Assembly (NCBI GenBank): GCA_965646165.1
Contig: CBFFYP010000007.1
Span: forward strand, 18,375 to 82,374
From: MGBC114844 sp910585855
Lineage (GTDB): Bacteria; Bacillota; Clostridia; Lachnospirales; Lachnospiraceae
Direction of reading: 5' to 3'
Length of the DNA: 64,000 bases
The position numbers and the translations under genes were made by a program. Positions 52,656 through 60,754 of this stretch are shown one piece after another (the stretch's first letter is position 1; every line of letters begins with the position of its first letter). The notes below the pieces were generated by a model that was given only the letters and a program-made list of their open reading frames with translations, was not told where the DNA came from and did no database searches.

Positions 52656-54593
52656 CTACTCTTCTACCATAGGAATCAGCATATTTTCAGCCAGTTCTTC
52701 CCGATCCAAAAAAGGTGCTAAATCCTCTAGCGGCGGTGAAATCATACTTCCGTCCTCTAACCGCTTTGAAGCAGACTTTGGCTCAAACTTTTGATCCATA
52801 GAAACCATAATCTCACAGATAATCGGACCTTTTTCTGCAAGTGTCTGCTCGATTCTCTCCCCTAGCTGCTCGTTTTCTGTAATCCGAATATAAGGATAGC
52901 CATAAGCTCCTGCCAGTTTCTCCATATCAGGGAAACTTAAATCTCCACTGTCATATCCTACTCCCACCAAAGGTTCACCAAAAAAGTTACTCTGCGTCTG
53001 CCGAATAGAATGATAGCCATTATTATTAATCAAAAAAATCTTGATCGGCATCCGGTGATGAATAATCGTCTGAAGCTCCTGCAGATTCATCTGGATACTG
53101 CCATCTCCTGTTACCAATATAATATCATGCTTTCCTGTATCTTGTCTGTCTTCTGCTGTTTTCTTTTCTTCCAAAACAATCGGATTTCCCTGTGCATCCA
53201 CTGTCGGCTGCGCCCGTCTTAACGCCTGATTTCCATACTCTGCAACACAAGCACCAATCGCCGCCGGCAGATCATATCCCATAGAAGCGATTGCAGAATT
53301 GATAATAAACCGCTGCCCTTTCTTAATCACATACCCATGACTTCCCACTACACAGGCAGACCCGTTTCCCACCACTGTAATCTGGTTTTCCCAAAGCCGG
53401 CTGCTTAATTCCTTAATAAACGCATATACATTGACAAACGGCTGTTTTTGATAGTGCTTTTTCTGTACAACAGGATACGTTTCCTTCCACTTTCTACATA
53501 TAGAAAGCCATTCTTCCTGCTGAAACCATACAGTTTCTTCTGTCTTATTCAATGCCTTTTCTAATTTCTCCAAAAAGTCCTTTGCATCGGCATGAATTGG
53601 CATCTCACAGTGAAGAACCGGTTTTTTCATCTCTTCCGCATCGGCATCTACCATAATCACAAACGCCGCTCTTGCCCATGTTTCCACATGATAGCCCACC
53701 TGACGGATACTTAAACGATTTCCAACTGCAAGAATCAAATCACTGTTCTGCACCGCAAAATTGCCCGCACGATCCCCCATAATTCCTCCACGTCCCACAT
53801 AAAGAGGATGTGTATCATAAATCGCATCAATACTGTCCCATGCCGTTACTACTGGAATATTTAACTTCTCTGCCACTCGTTCAAATACGGCATGACCACC
53901 TGCAATCCGTATTCCATTTCCCGCATAAAATACCGGTCTTTTCGCTTCCTTTATCTTTGAAAGCACAGAAGAAACCGTTTCCTCTTCTACAACAGATGGT
54001 AATTCCTTCTGGTGTTCTCTCAGATATGCCTCACAGTCAAAGCCAGCCTGATCTTCAGTTTCAATATAACTGCCCTGTATATCCACCGGAATATCCAGCC
54101 AGCAAGGACCGGGTCTTCCTGTCTGTGCAATATAAAGCGCCTTTTCCACACAATAGCGAATCTTTGCAGTATCCACTATCATTTCGCAATACTTTGTCAT
54201 AGCACAGACTGCCTTTGTAATATCAAATTCCTGATCTCCCATTGCCCGCAGATTTAGTCCTGTACTGCGGGCTGTTGTATCATAGCGCACCTGTCCAGAC
54301 AAAATCAGCATAGGAATCGAATCCAAATAACCTCCTACTACTCCTGTAATGGCATTTGTTCCTCCCGGTCCTGTTGTAACACAGACGGCTGCTATTTTAT
54401 TATTAATTCTTGCATAACTTTCTGCTGCTATTGCACAAGCCTGTTCATGATGATTATAAATACAAGTCAATCCCTCTTGATGTCCCAATCCGTCATTTAA
54501 ATGCATTGCGCCACCGCCCGTAACAGTAAATACATGAGAAATCTCATGTTCCACCAATAACTGAGCAATATAATTTGATACTTTTATCCTCAT
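52656..54593 (-). CDS. Thiamine-diphosphate-dependent enzyme, acetolactate synthase-like
   Basis: 645 aa from ATG 54593 (CAGGAGGATGCGACC before it). N-terminal ThDP domain: HVFTVTGGGAMHLNDGL, YNHHEQACAIAAESYARI (catalytic Glu), TGPGGTNAITGVVGGYLDSIPMLILSGQV; a central domain with VFYAGNGIRIAGG; C-terminal domain: ASMGYDLPAAIGACVA and the metal motif VTGDGSIQMNLQELQTIIHHRMPIKIFLINNNGY. A 40-residue charged insert precedes the GDGS motif. The ALS-like fold with a GG(G/A)MHLND start is common in O-antigen and capsule loci, where YerE-type enzymes add an acetyl unit to a keto sugar. True biosynthetic ALS is less likely in this context. Confidence 0.85.
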   Translation of the reverse strand: MRIKVSNYIAQLLVEHEISHVFTVTGGGAMHLNDGLGHQEGLTCIYNHHEQACAIAAESYARINNKIAAVCVTTGPGGTNAITGVVGGYLDSIPMLILSGQVRYDTTARSTGLNLRAMGDQEFDITKAVCAMTKYCEMIVDTAKIRYCVEKALYIAQTGRPGPCWLDIPVDIQGSYIETEDQAGFDCEAYLREHQKELPSVVEEETVSSVLSKIKEAKRPVFYAGNGIRIAGGHAVFERVAEKLNIPVVTAWDSIDAIYDTHPLYVGRGGIMGDRAGNFAVQNSDLILAVGNRLSIRQVGYHVETWARAAFVIMVDADAEEMKKPVLHCEMPIHADAKDFLEKLEKALNKTEETVWFQQEEWLSICRKWKETYPVVQKKHYQKQPFVNVYAFIKELSSRLWENQITVVGNGSACVVGSHGYVIKKGQRFIINSAIASMGYDLPAAIGACVAEYGNQALRRAQPTVDAQGNPIVLEEKKTAEDRQDTGKHDIILVTGDGSIQMNLQELQTIIHHRMPIKIFLINNNGYHSIRQTQSNFFGEPLVGVGYDSGDLSFPDMEKLAGAYGYPYIRITENEQLGERIEQTLAEKGPIICEIMVSMDQKFEPKSASKRLEDGSMISPPLEDLAPFLDREELAENMLIPMVEE

Positions 54594-54687
54594 GGTCGCA
54601 TCCTCCTGTAAAATATTACTTGAACAAATCAAATTAGTCTTATTTTACCCGATTCTGCAATTTAATTCAATCATTTTCCGAAAGAAG

Positions 54688-54945
54688 CTACATTTCAGCA
54701 AAGAAATCTTTTAAAGATACCTCCAAACCACGGCAAATTCCCTGCAAAGTTACTAAAGTCGGATTATTAATTCTCCCACTGATTAAATTCATAATCGTTG
54801 ACATCGGAATATCCGCCCGATCAGCAATCCGATAATAAGTGACTGCCTTCTCTCTGCTCAATTCCACAATCCGCTGACCTACTGTTTTCTCTTCATAATC
54901 CGCTGCTCTCTCTTTGCAGTCTATTCCCCTGTAATTATTGTTCAT
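54688..54945 (-). CDS. XRE-family transcriptional regulator
   Basis: 85-aa DNA-binding protein with a Cro/C1-type helix-turn-helix: TVGQRIVELSREKAVTYYRIADRADIPMSTIMNLISGRINNPTLVTLQGICRGLEVSLKDFF, positions about 22-83; the recognition helix is around PMSTIMNLISG. No extra domain. First gene of a unit with the ThDP enzyme and epimerase (94-base gap). Two SigA-type promoters lie upstream, and it may regulate itself or the divergent RNA-like transcript. Confidence 0.9.
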   Translation of the reverse strand: MNNNYRGIDCKERAADYEEKTVGQRIVELSREKAVTYYRIADRADIPMSTIMNLISGRINNPTLVTLQGICRGLEVSLKDFFAEM

Positions 54946-55058
54946 AAACTTTCCCCTTGTTTCTACTCACGTTTTTAGTTGCATTACAGCCTCTTAAACT
55001 AATACTTCGCTGTTTCCCCATTTCCCCTTTCCTGTTTTCCCCATTTTTTCTACATTCT

Positions 55059-55087
55059 ATTATTCTATAACAAAGAAACCCTGTCAA
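55059..55087 (-). promoter_or_regulatory. SigA-type promoter P1 for XRE gene
   Basis: Minus strand TTGACA, 17 bases, AATAAT: perfect -35. Confidence 0.6.
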
Positions 55088-55097
55088 TTAGCATTTT

Positions 55098-55126
55098 ATT
55101 ACAAGAATTTTGTCGAATTTTGTCAA
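55098..55126 (-). promoter_or_regulatory. SigA-type promoter P2 for XRE gene
   Basis: Minus strand TTGACA, 17 bases, TGTAAT: perfect -35, tandem with P1. Confidence 0.5.
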
Positions 55127-55194
55127 TATTTTTGTTTTTTTTAACTTTTGTTAGCGTAAAGATTGCATATCAAACCTATTCTACAGATAAAAGA

Positions 55195-55223
55195 TTGTCG
55201 AATTATTTTTCTTATGTTATAAT
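55195..55223 (+). promoter_or_regulatory. SigA-type promoter for non-coding transcript
   Basis: TTGTCG, 17 bases, TATAAT: perfect -10 and ideal spacing, divergent from the XRE promoters, with no reading frame downstream. Confidence 0.7.
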
Positions 55224-55229
55224 TCCTCT

Positions 55230-55556
55230 ATCCTTTGTATTTCTTCTTTTACTTAATAACTGCGGGAAACCGCATCCATTTTTTTACATTCAATGAAATT
55301 TGACAAGATTCTTTGCAATCTGACAAATTTCAATGTCGGCGGGGACAAAAAACTATGATCCCTGCCGACAGCTACAGGCAATACCTGCCTCAATAGGTAT
55401 TTTGCACCCTGCCAAAACAGCAGATGCAAATTAAAAAAATATTTGATACTTATCCTTATGGAATCAAATAGGGGAAAATTTTTCCCTGCTTGTATACAAT
55501 CGAGCAGGAAAAAATCTTTCCCCTATTCGTGTGCTTAATTTGATCCACAAGTCCGA
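55230..55556 (+). ncRNA. Candidate structured non-coding RNA
   Basis: Follows a strong SigA-type promoter and has no convincing reading frame. Successive hairpins: GCGG-GAAA-CCGC; TGAAATTTG / CAAATTTCA around an inner AGATT/AATCT; GTCGGC-g-GGGA / TCCC-t-GCCGAC; AATACCT/AGGTATT; and a long stem AATAGGGGAAA…CCTGCT / AGCAGG…TTTCCCCTATT near 55467-55534. Identity is open: a 6S-like or other regulatory RNA, or a DNA-level hairpin array. No T-tract terminator is clear at its end. Confidence 0.5.
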
Positions 55557-55590
55557 TTTCTTTATAAAACTCCCGTAGTTTTTTTCAAGG

Positions 55591-55704
55591 GGACGCCAGA
55601 TGCGAAACTCTTAGACAGACTGCTGTTCCGGTTTCCAAAAAGCAAAACGTTCTAACTTTTTTCCAAAGTCACTACAGTCTGCCTAAGAGTTTCGCATCTG
55701 GCTG
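55591..55704 (+). repeat. Hairpin repeat family A, short form, copy A7
   Basis: GGACGCC left, GGCTG right. Arms 55598-55622 and 55675-55699 pair at 24 of 25 places. The ~220-base core of the long form is missing: AGCAAAACG runs straight into TTCTAACTTTTTTCC. A8 has the same junction. Confidence 0.9.
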
Positions 55705-55937
55705 TTTCTTGCCTTCAGAAAAAATAAAAAAGAATGTACATTTAAACGTTTCTAAGAGCCTGTCAACATATGCTGATTTTGCATCAAATTTTTTGCCAAA
55801 TAACCATAATTTTTTACTGCAATATGGAAAATAAAAGTTTTTTAAATACATTAAAAAATCGAATTTTGGCTATGTACTTCCACCAGAAAATAAAGTAATT
55901 GTACAACAAGCAATATCATTTTACGGTTGGTACTCCT

Positions 55938-56098
55938 AACTGAAAGCGGAAGGAAAGTCTATGAAGGGTCATCATTTCCCGTCGGCACTTAGACACTGTG
56001 TTGCTGTGTTTTAGCGTCTTATGTGTCCGCTATGAAGAAATAAAAAATGCTAAGCGAAAGCGGGCCCAGAATAGACCTTCCTTCCGCTTTCAGCGTCC
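55938..56098 (-). repeat. Hairpin repeat family B, copy B4
   Basis: Arms CTGAAAGCGGAAGG (55940-55953) and CCTTCCGCTTTCAG (56080-56093) pair perfectly; GTCTA/TAGAC inside. Right end AGCGTCC. Core carries a small A/T-rich insertion in the GAGGAAATGC block. Lies 22 bases before the stop of the PrsA-like gene. The spacer 55705-55937 holds no gene. Confidence 0.88.
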
Positions 56099-56119
56099 CC
56101 CCTGCCACCCCACTATTTT

Positions 56120-57412
56120 TTATTCTGTTAAAGTTTCTGATGTATCCGATGTATCTGACTCCTGACTTTCCGTTGTTGTTTCCTGATTTACCAGATATTT
56201 CAAATCTCCTTTTTTATCTATCACTTCATAATTTGCCTTTAATCCCTCTACATACTCCGTTACATTTTGACTGGCAAGACGATTTGAAATCGTTTCCCGG
56301 CAGGATTCATCATAATTTCTCTCTTCAAACCGAACTATATAAATTACATGATTTTCTGTATCTTCTATCTTTGTCAGCTCCCCTGCTGTTCGTTCTTCTT
56401 CATAAAGCCACTCTGCATACTGAGAGGATACCGAAAAATAAGTAGCATCTGTATGAAGTGAATACTCTGTTTCTGCATCACTATAATTTGCTTTCTGTTC
56501 TTCATCGGCATACTCTTCACACAGAGTTTCAAAATCTTCCCCTGCCTCTAAACGCTGAATCATCTCATCTGCCCTTGCATTTTGTTCGCTCATAACTGCA
56601 GCGGCGGCGGCTTCGTCTGCTCCTTCTTCTAACGCAGCACGGAACGAAAACTCATGATAGTTGATCTTATCATAGCTGTTTTTATTTTCTTCATAATAAG
56701 AAGTAATTTCCTCTTCTGCTGGTTTCATTGTTTCGTTTAGATGATCATAATAAGCAGAGGCATACAGCATTTCTTTTATAAAGGGTTCTACATTGCCTTG
56801 TGTAGCATATGTTCCAAATGAAGCAGTATAATATCTTGCTACAGAAAGCTCTGCTTGGGAAGCAGCACTTTTTATATTTTCTAAAAAAGTATTATAATCC
56901 TCTGTGACATCATATTCAAATCCCTGTGCCTGTGCATCATCTGTCAGTGCTCTCATCTCTGTAATACTGTCCACGGTCATCTGATCAAAATTATCTTTCC
57001 ATGTCAGATTCTCATTATAGCTTTGTTCTGCAAAATCCTTTGTTGGATCTAATCCCATATAAGAAAGATAGGAATAATACGTATTAATATAGTTATTTGC
57101 CGTACTGTTATAGTAGTAATCATACTCTAATTTTGTCAGTTCATGTGTTCCAACTGTAATATAAGTATCTTTTAATGCCTGTTGTTTTTTTACTATAGAT
57201 CCGGCAGTAAAACCTGCCAATAAAATTACTAGAAAAATTCCTGTCGACAAAAGTCCTATTTTCCATCTCTTTGCTGCTATTCGTTCTTTTTCTGCCTGAA
57301 TACGCCTACGTTCCATCTTTTTATCATACTTTGTTACTACCTTTTCTTTTTTTTCCGTATTGACAGCGGATTTTTTACTTTTTTCTCTGTTGTTTTGATT
57401 TTTTTTACCCAT
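56120..57412 (-). CDS. Membrane-anchored peptidyl-prolyl isomerase (PrsA/SurA-like)
   Basis: Probable extracytoplasmic folding factor, 430 aa. Lys/Arg-rich cytoplasmic start, one transmembrane helix at about residues 51-74 (KIGLLSTGIFLVILLAGFTA), a SurA-N-like helical part (TKLEYDYYYNSTANNYINTYY, ITEMRALTDDAQAQGF), then a parvulin-like stretch, residues about 245-365: YHEFSFRAALEEGADEAAAAAVM, AGEDFETLCEEYADEE, LYEEERTAGELTKIEDTENHVIYIVRF. It ends in a Ser/Thr/Glu-rich tail. No lipobox, unlike PrsA. Catalytic residues are not clear, so it may be a chaperone only. Confidence 0.8.
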   Translation of the reverse strand: MGKKNQNNREKSKKSAVNTEKKEKVVTKYDKKMERRRIQAEKERIAAKRWKIGLLSTGIFLVILLAGFTAGSIVKKQQALKDTYITVGTHELTKLEYDYYYNSTANNYINTYYSYLSYMGLDPTKDFAEQSYNENLTWKDNFDQMTVDSITEMRALTDDAQAQGFEYDVTEDYNTFLENIKSAASQAELSVARYYTASFGTYATQGNVEPFIKEMLYASAYYDHLNETMKPAEEEITSYYEENKNSYDKINYHEFSFRAALEEGADEAAAAAVMSEQNARADEMIQRLEAGEDFETLCEEYADEEQKANYSDAETEYSLHTDATYFSVSSQYAEWLYEEERTAGELTKIEDTENHVIYIVRFEERNYDESCRETISNRLASQNVTEYVEGLKANYEVIDKKGDLKYLVNQETTTESQESDTSDTSETLTE

Positions 57413-57450
57413 TACTTATTGATTCCTCCATATTTTCTTATCACTTCTTA

Positions 57451-60051
57451 TCACATATCATTTGTTTCTTTTTTTTGAAGTTCTTCTTCTGCCTCCTCCA
57501 GTGACTGATAACCATATAGTTTTACTGTATTTTCCATAATCAGATATGCTAAATTCAAATCCTGCCGGGCAAGTTCCACTACAAATCGCCCATATAGTTC
57601 CAATGTTCTTTCTGAATAAGTCCCCAATTCTCCTCTTAAATACGTTTCATAAGAAGTATCCCAAAGCGTATCTTCTATAGTATGAATCCGTCTGGCTTTT
57701 CCTGCAGTGAAAGGATACTGTTTTGAAAACTTTTCCATCCAAGCCACTTGAATTTTTATAATCTCCTCCTGCAAAACCAATCGTTTTGTCTGACGTTTTG
57801 GAAGTGCATCTTTTAATGATTTATATTCCTCTGGTGCAGTGGATTCCATCATTCGGGCATATTTTTCCATAATTAGATTCCAGCCCTTTCTTTCTGCCTC
57901 TAAAAGATCTTCCAAATAACTTTTTAAAAGCTCCTGATTCCACGTCAGATACTGGCTCTCTCTCATAATTCGAAAGGTTTTCCAATCATTTTGGCAGTCT
58001 GCTCTCTTTCCTATATTTTGAACACCTTGAAACTGCTTCCACTCCAAATGAATAATTCTAGAAATAATCCCTCTGTCTTTTACCTCTTTCCGCCAATTCT
58101 CCAATCCGTTTTTCTCTTTTTGAGAAATCGTCTGCTCCTCTCTGCTAAGCAAAATTTCGTCTGCATGAGAAGCAAGATAGGTATCGTCTTTTTTTGTCAA
58201 TCCCTGACGATGCAGTTCTGCTAAAAGATAACGTGCCACAATTTCAATCGTAAGCACAACCTGATCTGCTCCGTTAAAGTCATCTGCATTATAAACAATG
58301 CCTTTCCATGCCTCCCTCTGATCCGGCATATCAGCTATGGCATCCAGCATATCTCCAACTTCCGGCAAAAGAGGCAGTGTATTTATTCCTTTCCGAAGCC
58401 ATTTATAATATGGCTCATAGGTGCGGTTCAGCAGATAGACAATCCGCATCGTATGCACCATCCACTCGGCAAGTGAAATTTTTGCCGTTACATAATCCTG
58501 CCGTGCCATCATCCTTGCATAGTTATACTGTCCATACTGTGAAAAATAAATCAGTTCTTCAGCAAGACGACTGCAAAATACCTCTTCAGGATAATACCCT
58601 TTTAATTTCTTTCGTATATCGGAAAAAATTCCGGCATCATCCCGAAATACAGCCCCATTGGTAGCTGCTGCCAATGCTCCGTCTGGTATCTGCCTCCATT
58701 CCTCTGCACTTTCGGGCAGTTTGGACTGATTTAAAAAAGAACTGTAAAACTCGCCAATTGTAATGACTCCCCGCCTTTTCTTTTTTTGAAGTATTCTCTG
58801 TTCGCTTTTTGGATTATTCGGAAGTGTCTGTTTTGGTGCATGTTCCATTAAAAGTTCATCATATGCCTTCTGCAGTTCTTCCCCTATTGTCCAATTTAAT
58901 TCTTCTGGTATCCATAGACAAAAGCCTAGTTCACAGTCATGATCCATTGAGATTGCATCCTCATAACCAAAACAGTCCGATCCTTCTCCTGCAAGCCCAA
59001 CGGCAATCTGCTGTTCATACTTTGGAAAATAGGTATGAATCATCGGTGCTCCATATGTTTCATAAAATACTCTGCAGTTTTCAATATAAGATATGGATTT
59101 CTCGGATGATTTCTTTGATTTTTCTAAGCTTTCTGGCTTTTCTAATTCCGCTGATTTCTCTAATTTTTCCGACTTTTCCAATTCTTCTAATTTTTTTAAT
59201 GCTTCTGATTCTTGCGATTCTTTTTGTGCTTCTTTCTGTTTGGCTTCTTCTGTCTGCTGTTTCAGAGCTTCTTGTGCTTTCAGCCGATTCTGAGCAACTC
59301 GTTTATAAGCCTCTGTCTGCCCCACATGCTGCTCTAATTCCTCCATAGCTTTTGTATAATAACGAATTGCTTCTTCCTGCCTTCCGGCAAAATAGCAGGC
59401 ATCTCCTGCTGCCGCTAATGCTCCGCTGTAATGAAAATCTTTTCCTCCATCCTCTTCATAAATGGCAAGTCCTTGTTTCAGATGTTTTTCCGCCTCTTCT
59501 GTTTCTCCCAGCCGAAGCAGCGTTACTGCCAAATTAGTATGTGTTGTAGCTTGCTCAATCTTTGCCTCGTCATAGAGAGATACAATTTCAAGTGCTTTAT
59601 AAAGAGCCTTTTTTGCATGTTCAAACTCCTCCATCTCCTGATAAAGCAAACTCCAATTATTATAAAGACTTGCAAATTGAAAATCATAAGGATCTAACTC
59701 CTGATCATAAATGACCTGTACTGTCTGATAATATTCCATCGCTTCTTCCAGATTTCCAAAAGCACGATATGCATTTCCAATATTCAGTGCCGACATAGCA
59801 TAAGGTATCGTTCCTTCCATCTCTAAATCCCGCATTAAAGTAATCAACTGGCTGCAGTATGACATTCCCTTTTCTGCTTTGCCTGTATCCCGACAAAATC
59901 CAATTATTTCATTTACCAGTGTAATAACAGAAGAAACATCTCCCTCTTCCAATGCCTTTTCGATATTCTGCTCTAAAAATGCACCAATCTCTTCCAAACT
60001 ATATACGCCAAACATCGCATCATACTGTTCTAATATGTGATTAATTTCCAT
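57451..60051 (-). CDS. TPR - DUF4037 - DUF4125 fusion protein
   Basis: 866-aa cytoplasmic protein of unknown function. Residues 1-260 are tetratricopeptide repeats (GNAYRAFGNLEEAMEYYQTV; NLAVTLLRLGETEEAEKHLKQG; AGDACYFAGRQEEAIRYYTKAM). A Glu/Lys/Ser-rich linker (about 265-330) has LEKS-type short repeats. DUF4037, a nucleotidyltransferase-like domain, begins near 345 with GLAGEGSDCFGYEDAISMDHD. DUF4125 is at the C-terminus, about 655-860 (ADCQNDWKTFRIMRESQYLTWNQELL, EKYARMMESTAPEEY). Similar arrangements occur in gut Firmicutes. The GSD…DHD pattern could be a metal site for nucleotide transfer; a nucleotidylating enzyme guided by TPRs is a guess. Confidence 0.82.
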   Translation of the reverse strand: MEINHILEQYDAMFGVYSLEEIGAFLEQNIEKALEEGDVSSVITLVNEIIGFCRDTGKAEKGMSYCSQLITLMRDLEMEGTIPYAMSALNIGNAYRAFGNLEEAMEYYQTVQVIYDQELDPYDFQFASLYNNWSLLYQEMEEFEHAKKALYKALEIVSLYDEAKIEQATTHTNLAVTLLRLGETEEAEKHLKQGLAIYEEDGGKDFHYSGALAAAGDACYFAGRQEEAIRYYTKAMEELEQHVGQTEAYKRVAQNRLKAQEALKQQTEEAKQKEAQKESQESEALKKLEELEKSEKLEKSAELEKPESLEKSKKSSEKSISYIENCRVFYETYGAPMIHTYFPKYEQQIAVGLAGEGSDCFGYEDAISMDHDCELGFCLWIPEELNWTIGEELQKAYDELLMEHAPKQTLPNNPKSEQRILQKKKRRGVITIGEFYSSFLNQSKLPESAEEWRQIPDGALAAATNGAVFRDDAGIFSDIRKKLKGYYPEEVFCSRLAEELIYFSQYGQYNYARMMARQDYVTAKISLAEWMVHTMRIVYLLNRTYEPYYKWLRKGINTLPLLPEVGDMLDAIADMPDQREAWKGIVYNADDFNGADQVVLTIEIVARYLLAELHRQGLTKKDDTYLASHADEILLSREEQTISQKEKNGLENWRKEVKDRGIISRIIHLEWKQFQGVQNIGKRADCQNDWKTFRIMRESQYLTWNQELLKSYLEDLLEAERKGWNLIMEKYARMMESTAPEEYKSLKDALPKRQTKRLVLQEEIIKIQVAWMEKFSKQYPFTAGKARRIHTIEDTLWDTSYETYLRGELGTYSERTLELYGRFVVELARQDLNLAYLIMENTVKLYGYQSLEEAEEELQKKETNDM

Positions 60052-60075
60052 ACCAATCCCTTCCTTTTTATAATA

Positions 60076-60723
60076 TCATAAAATTCCAAGTGCTTTTTTA
60101 GCTAATTGATCTGCCTGCTCATTATATTTCACTCCGGTATGAGCCGCTACTTTTACAAAAATAATCTGTATCTTTTCTCTGCTTTCTTTTATAAACTGCT
60201 GATAAGCCTGTGTCTTTTCTTTATTTGCTTTCCACTCTCCATTTGCCCATCTTGCAATTCCTTCATAATCATGATAAATATACACTGTTTTTGCCTGATG
60301 TGCAATCGCCCATTGAATTGCATGGATACTTCCCAACAGTTCACCTGCTACATTATTCATGCTTAAATATCCTTCTTCTGCTCCCGATCCAGATAATTCC
60401 ACACAAGTATCCTGAAATAAAATTACACAGCCATAGGCATATTTCCCCAGTATTCGTTCAAAGCTTCCGTCTACATAAGCTACCACCGTTTCCCTATCCG
60501 CCTTTTCATTTTGCACTGCGGAAATTTTATCCGATTCCTTTGACAAACTTTTCGGTTTTTCCAATATATCCTCTGCTTTTAAAAAATCTTCTGCTTCCTC
60601 TCTGGTAAAAAATTTTTTATAAACTGCCCCGGAAAAACCGGTCACCTGTGCGCTGCACTCTTTCCAAGTTAAATATACTCCCGGTACTTTTCCCTTTTTT
60701 ACAGCATAAAACTTCTCAGGCAT
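60076..60723 (-). CDS. rnhA: Ribonuclease HI with N-terminal RNase H1-N (viroplasmin-like) domain
   Basis: Cleaves the RNA strand of RNA-DNA hybrids. From ATG 60723 (GGAAAGGGTGG before it) about 215 aa. N-terminal hybrid-binding domain: KFYAVKKGKVPGVYLTWKECSAQVTGFSGAVYKKFFTREEAEDFL. RNase H domain: VVAYVDGSF (first Asp), NNVAGELLGSIHAIQWAI (Glu), VYIYHDYEGIARWANGEWK (Asp) and VAAHTGVKYNEQADQLAKKAL (His and Asp). Lies between guanine deaminase and the TPR fusion on the same strand. Confidence 0.93.
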   Translation of the reverse strand: MPEKFYAVKKGKVPGVYLTWKECSAQVTGFSGAVYKKFFTREEAEDFLKAEDILEKPKSLSKESDKISAVQNEKADRETVVAYVDGSFERILGKYAYGCVILFQDTCVELSGSGAEEGYLSMNNVAGELLGSIHAIQWAIAHQAKTVYIYHDYEGIARWANGEWKANKEKTQAYQQFIKESREKIQIIFVKVAAHTGVKYNEQADQLAKKALGIL

Positions 60724-60754
60724 ATTTTCCACCCTTTCCTGCTGTTTGCTGATT

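Noticed and set aside
55591..56098. A7 and B4 as halves of one palindromic element
   Set aside because: Each is complete with its own paired arms and termini; they are separate elements in inverted order.
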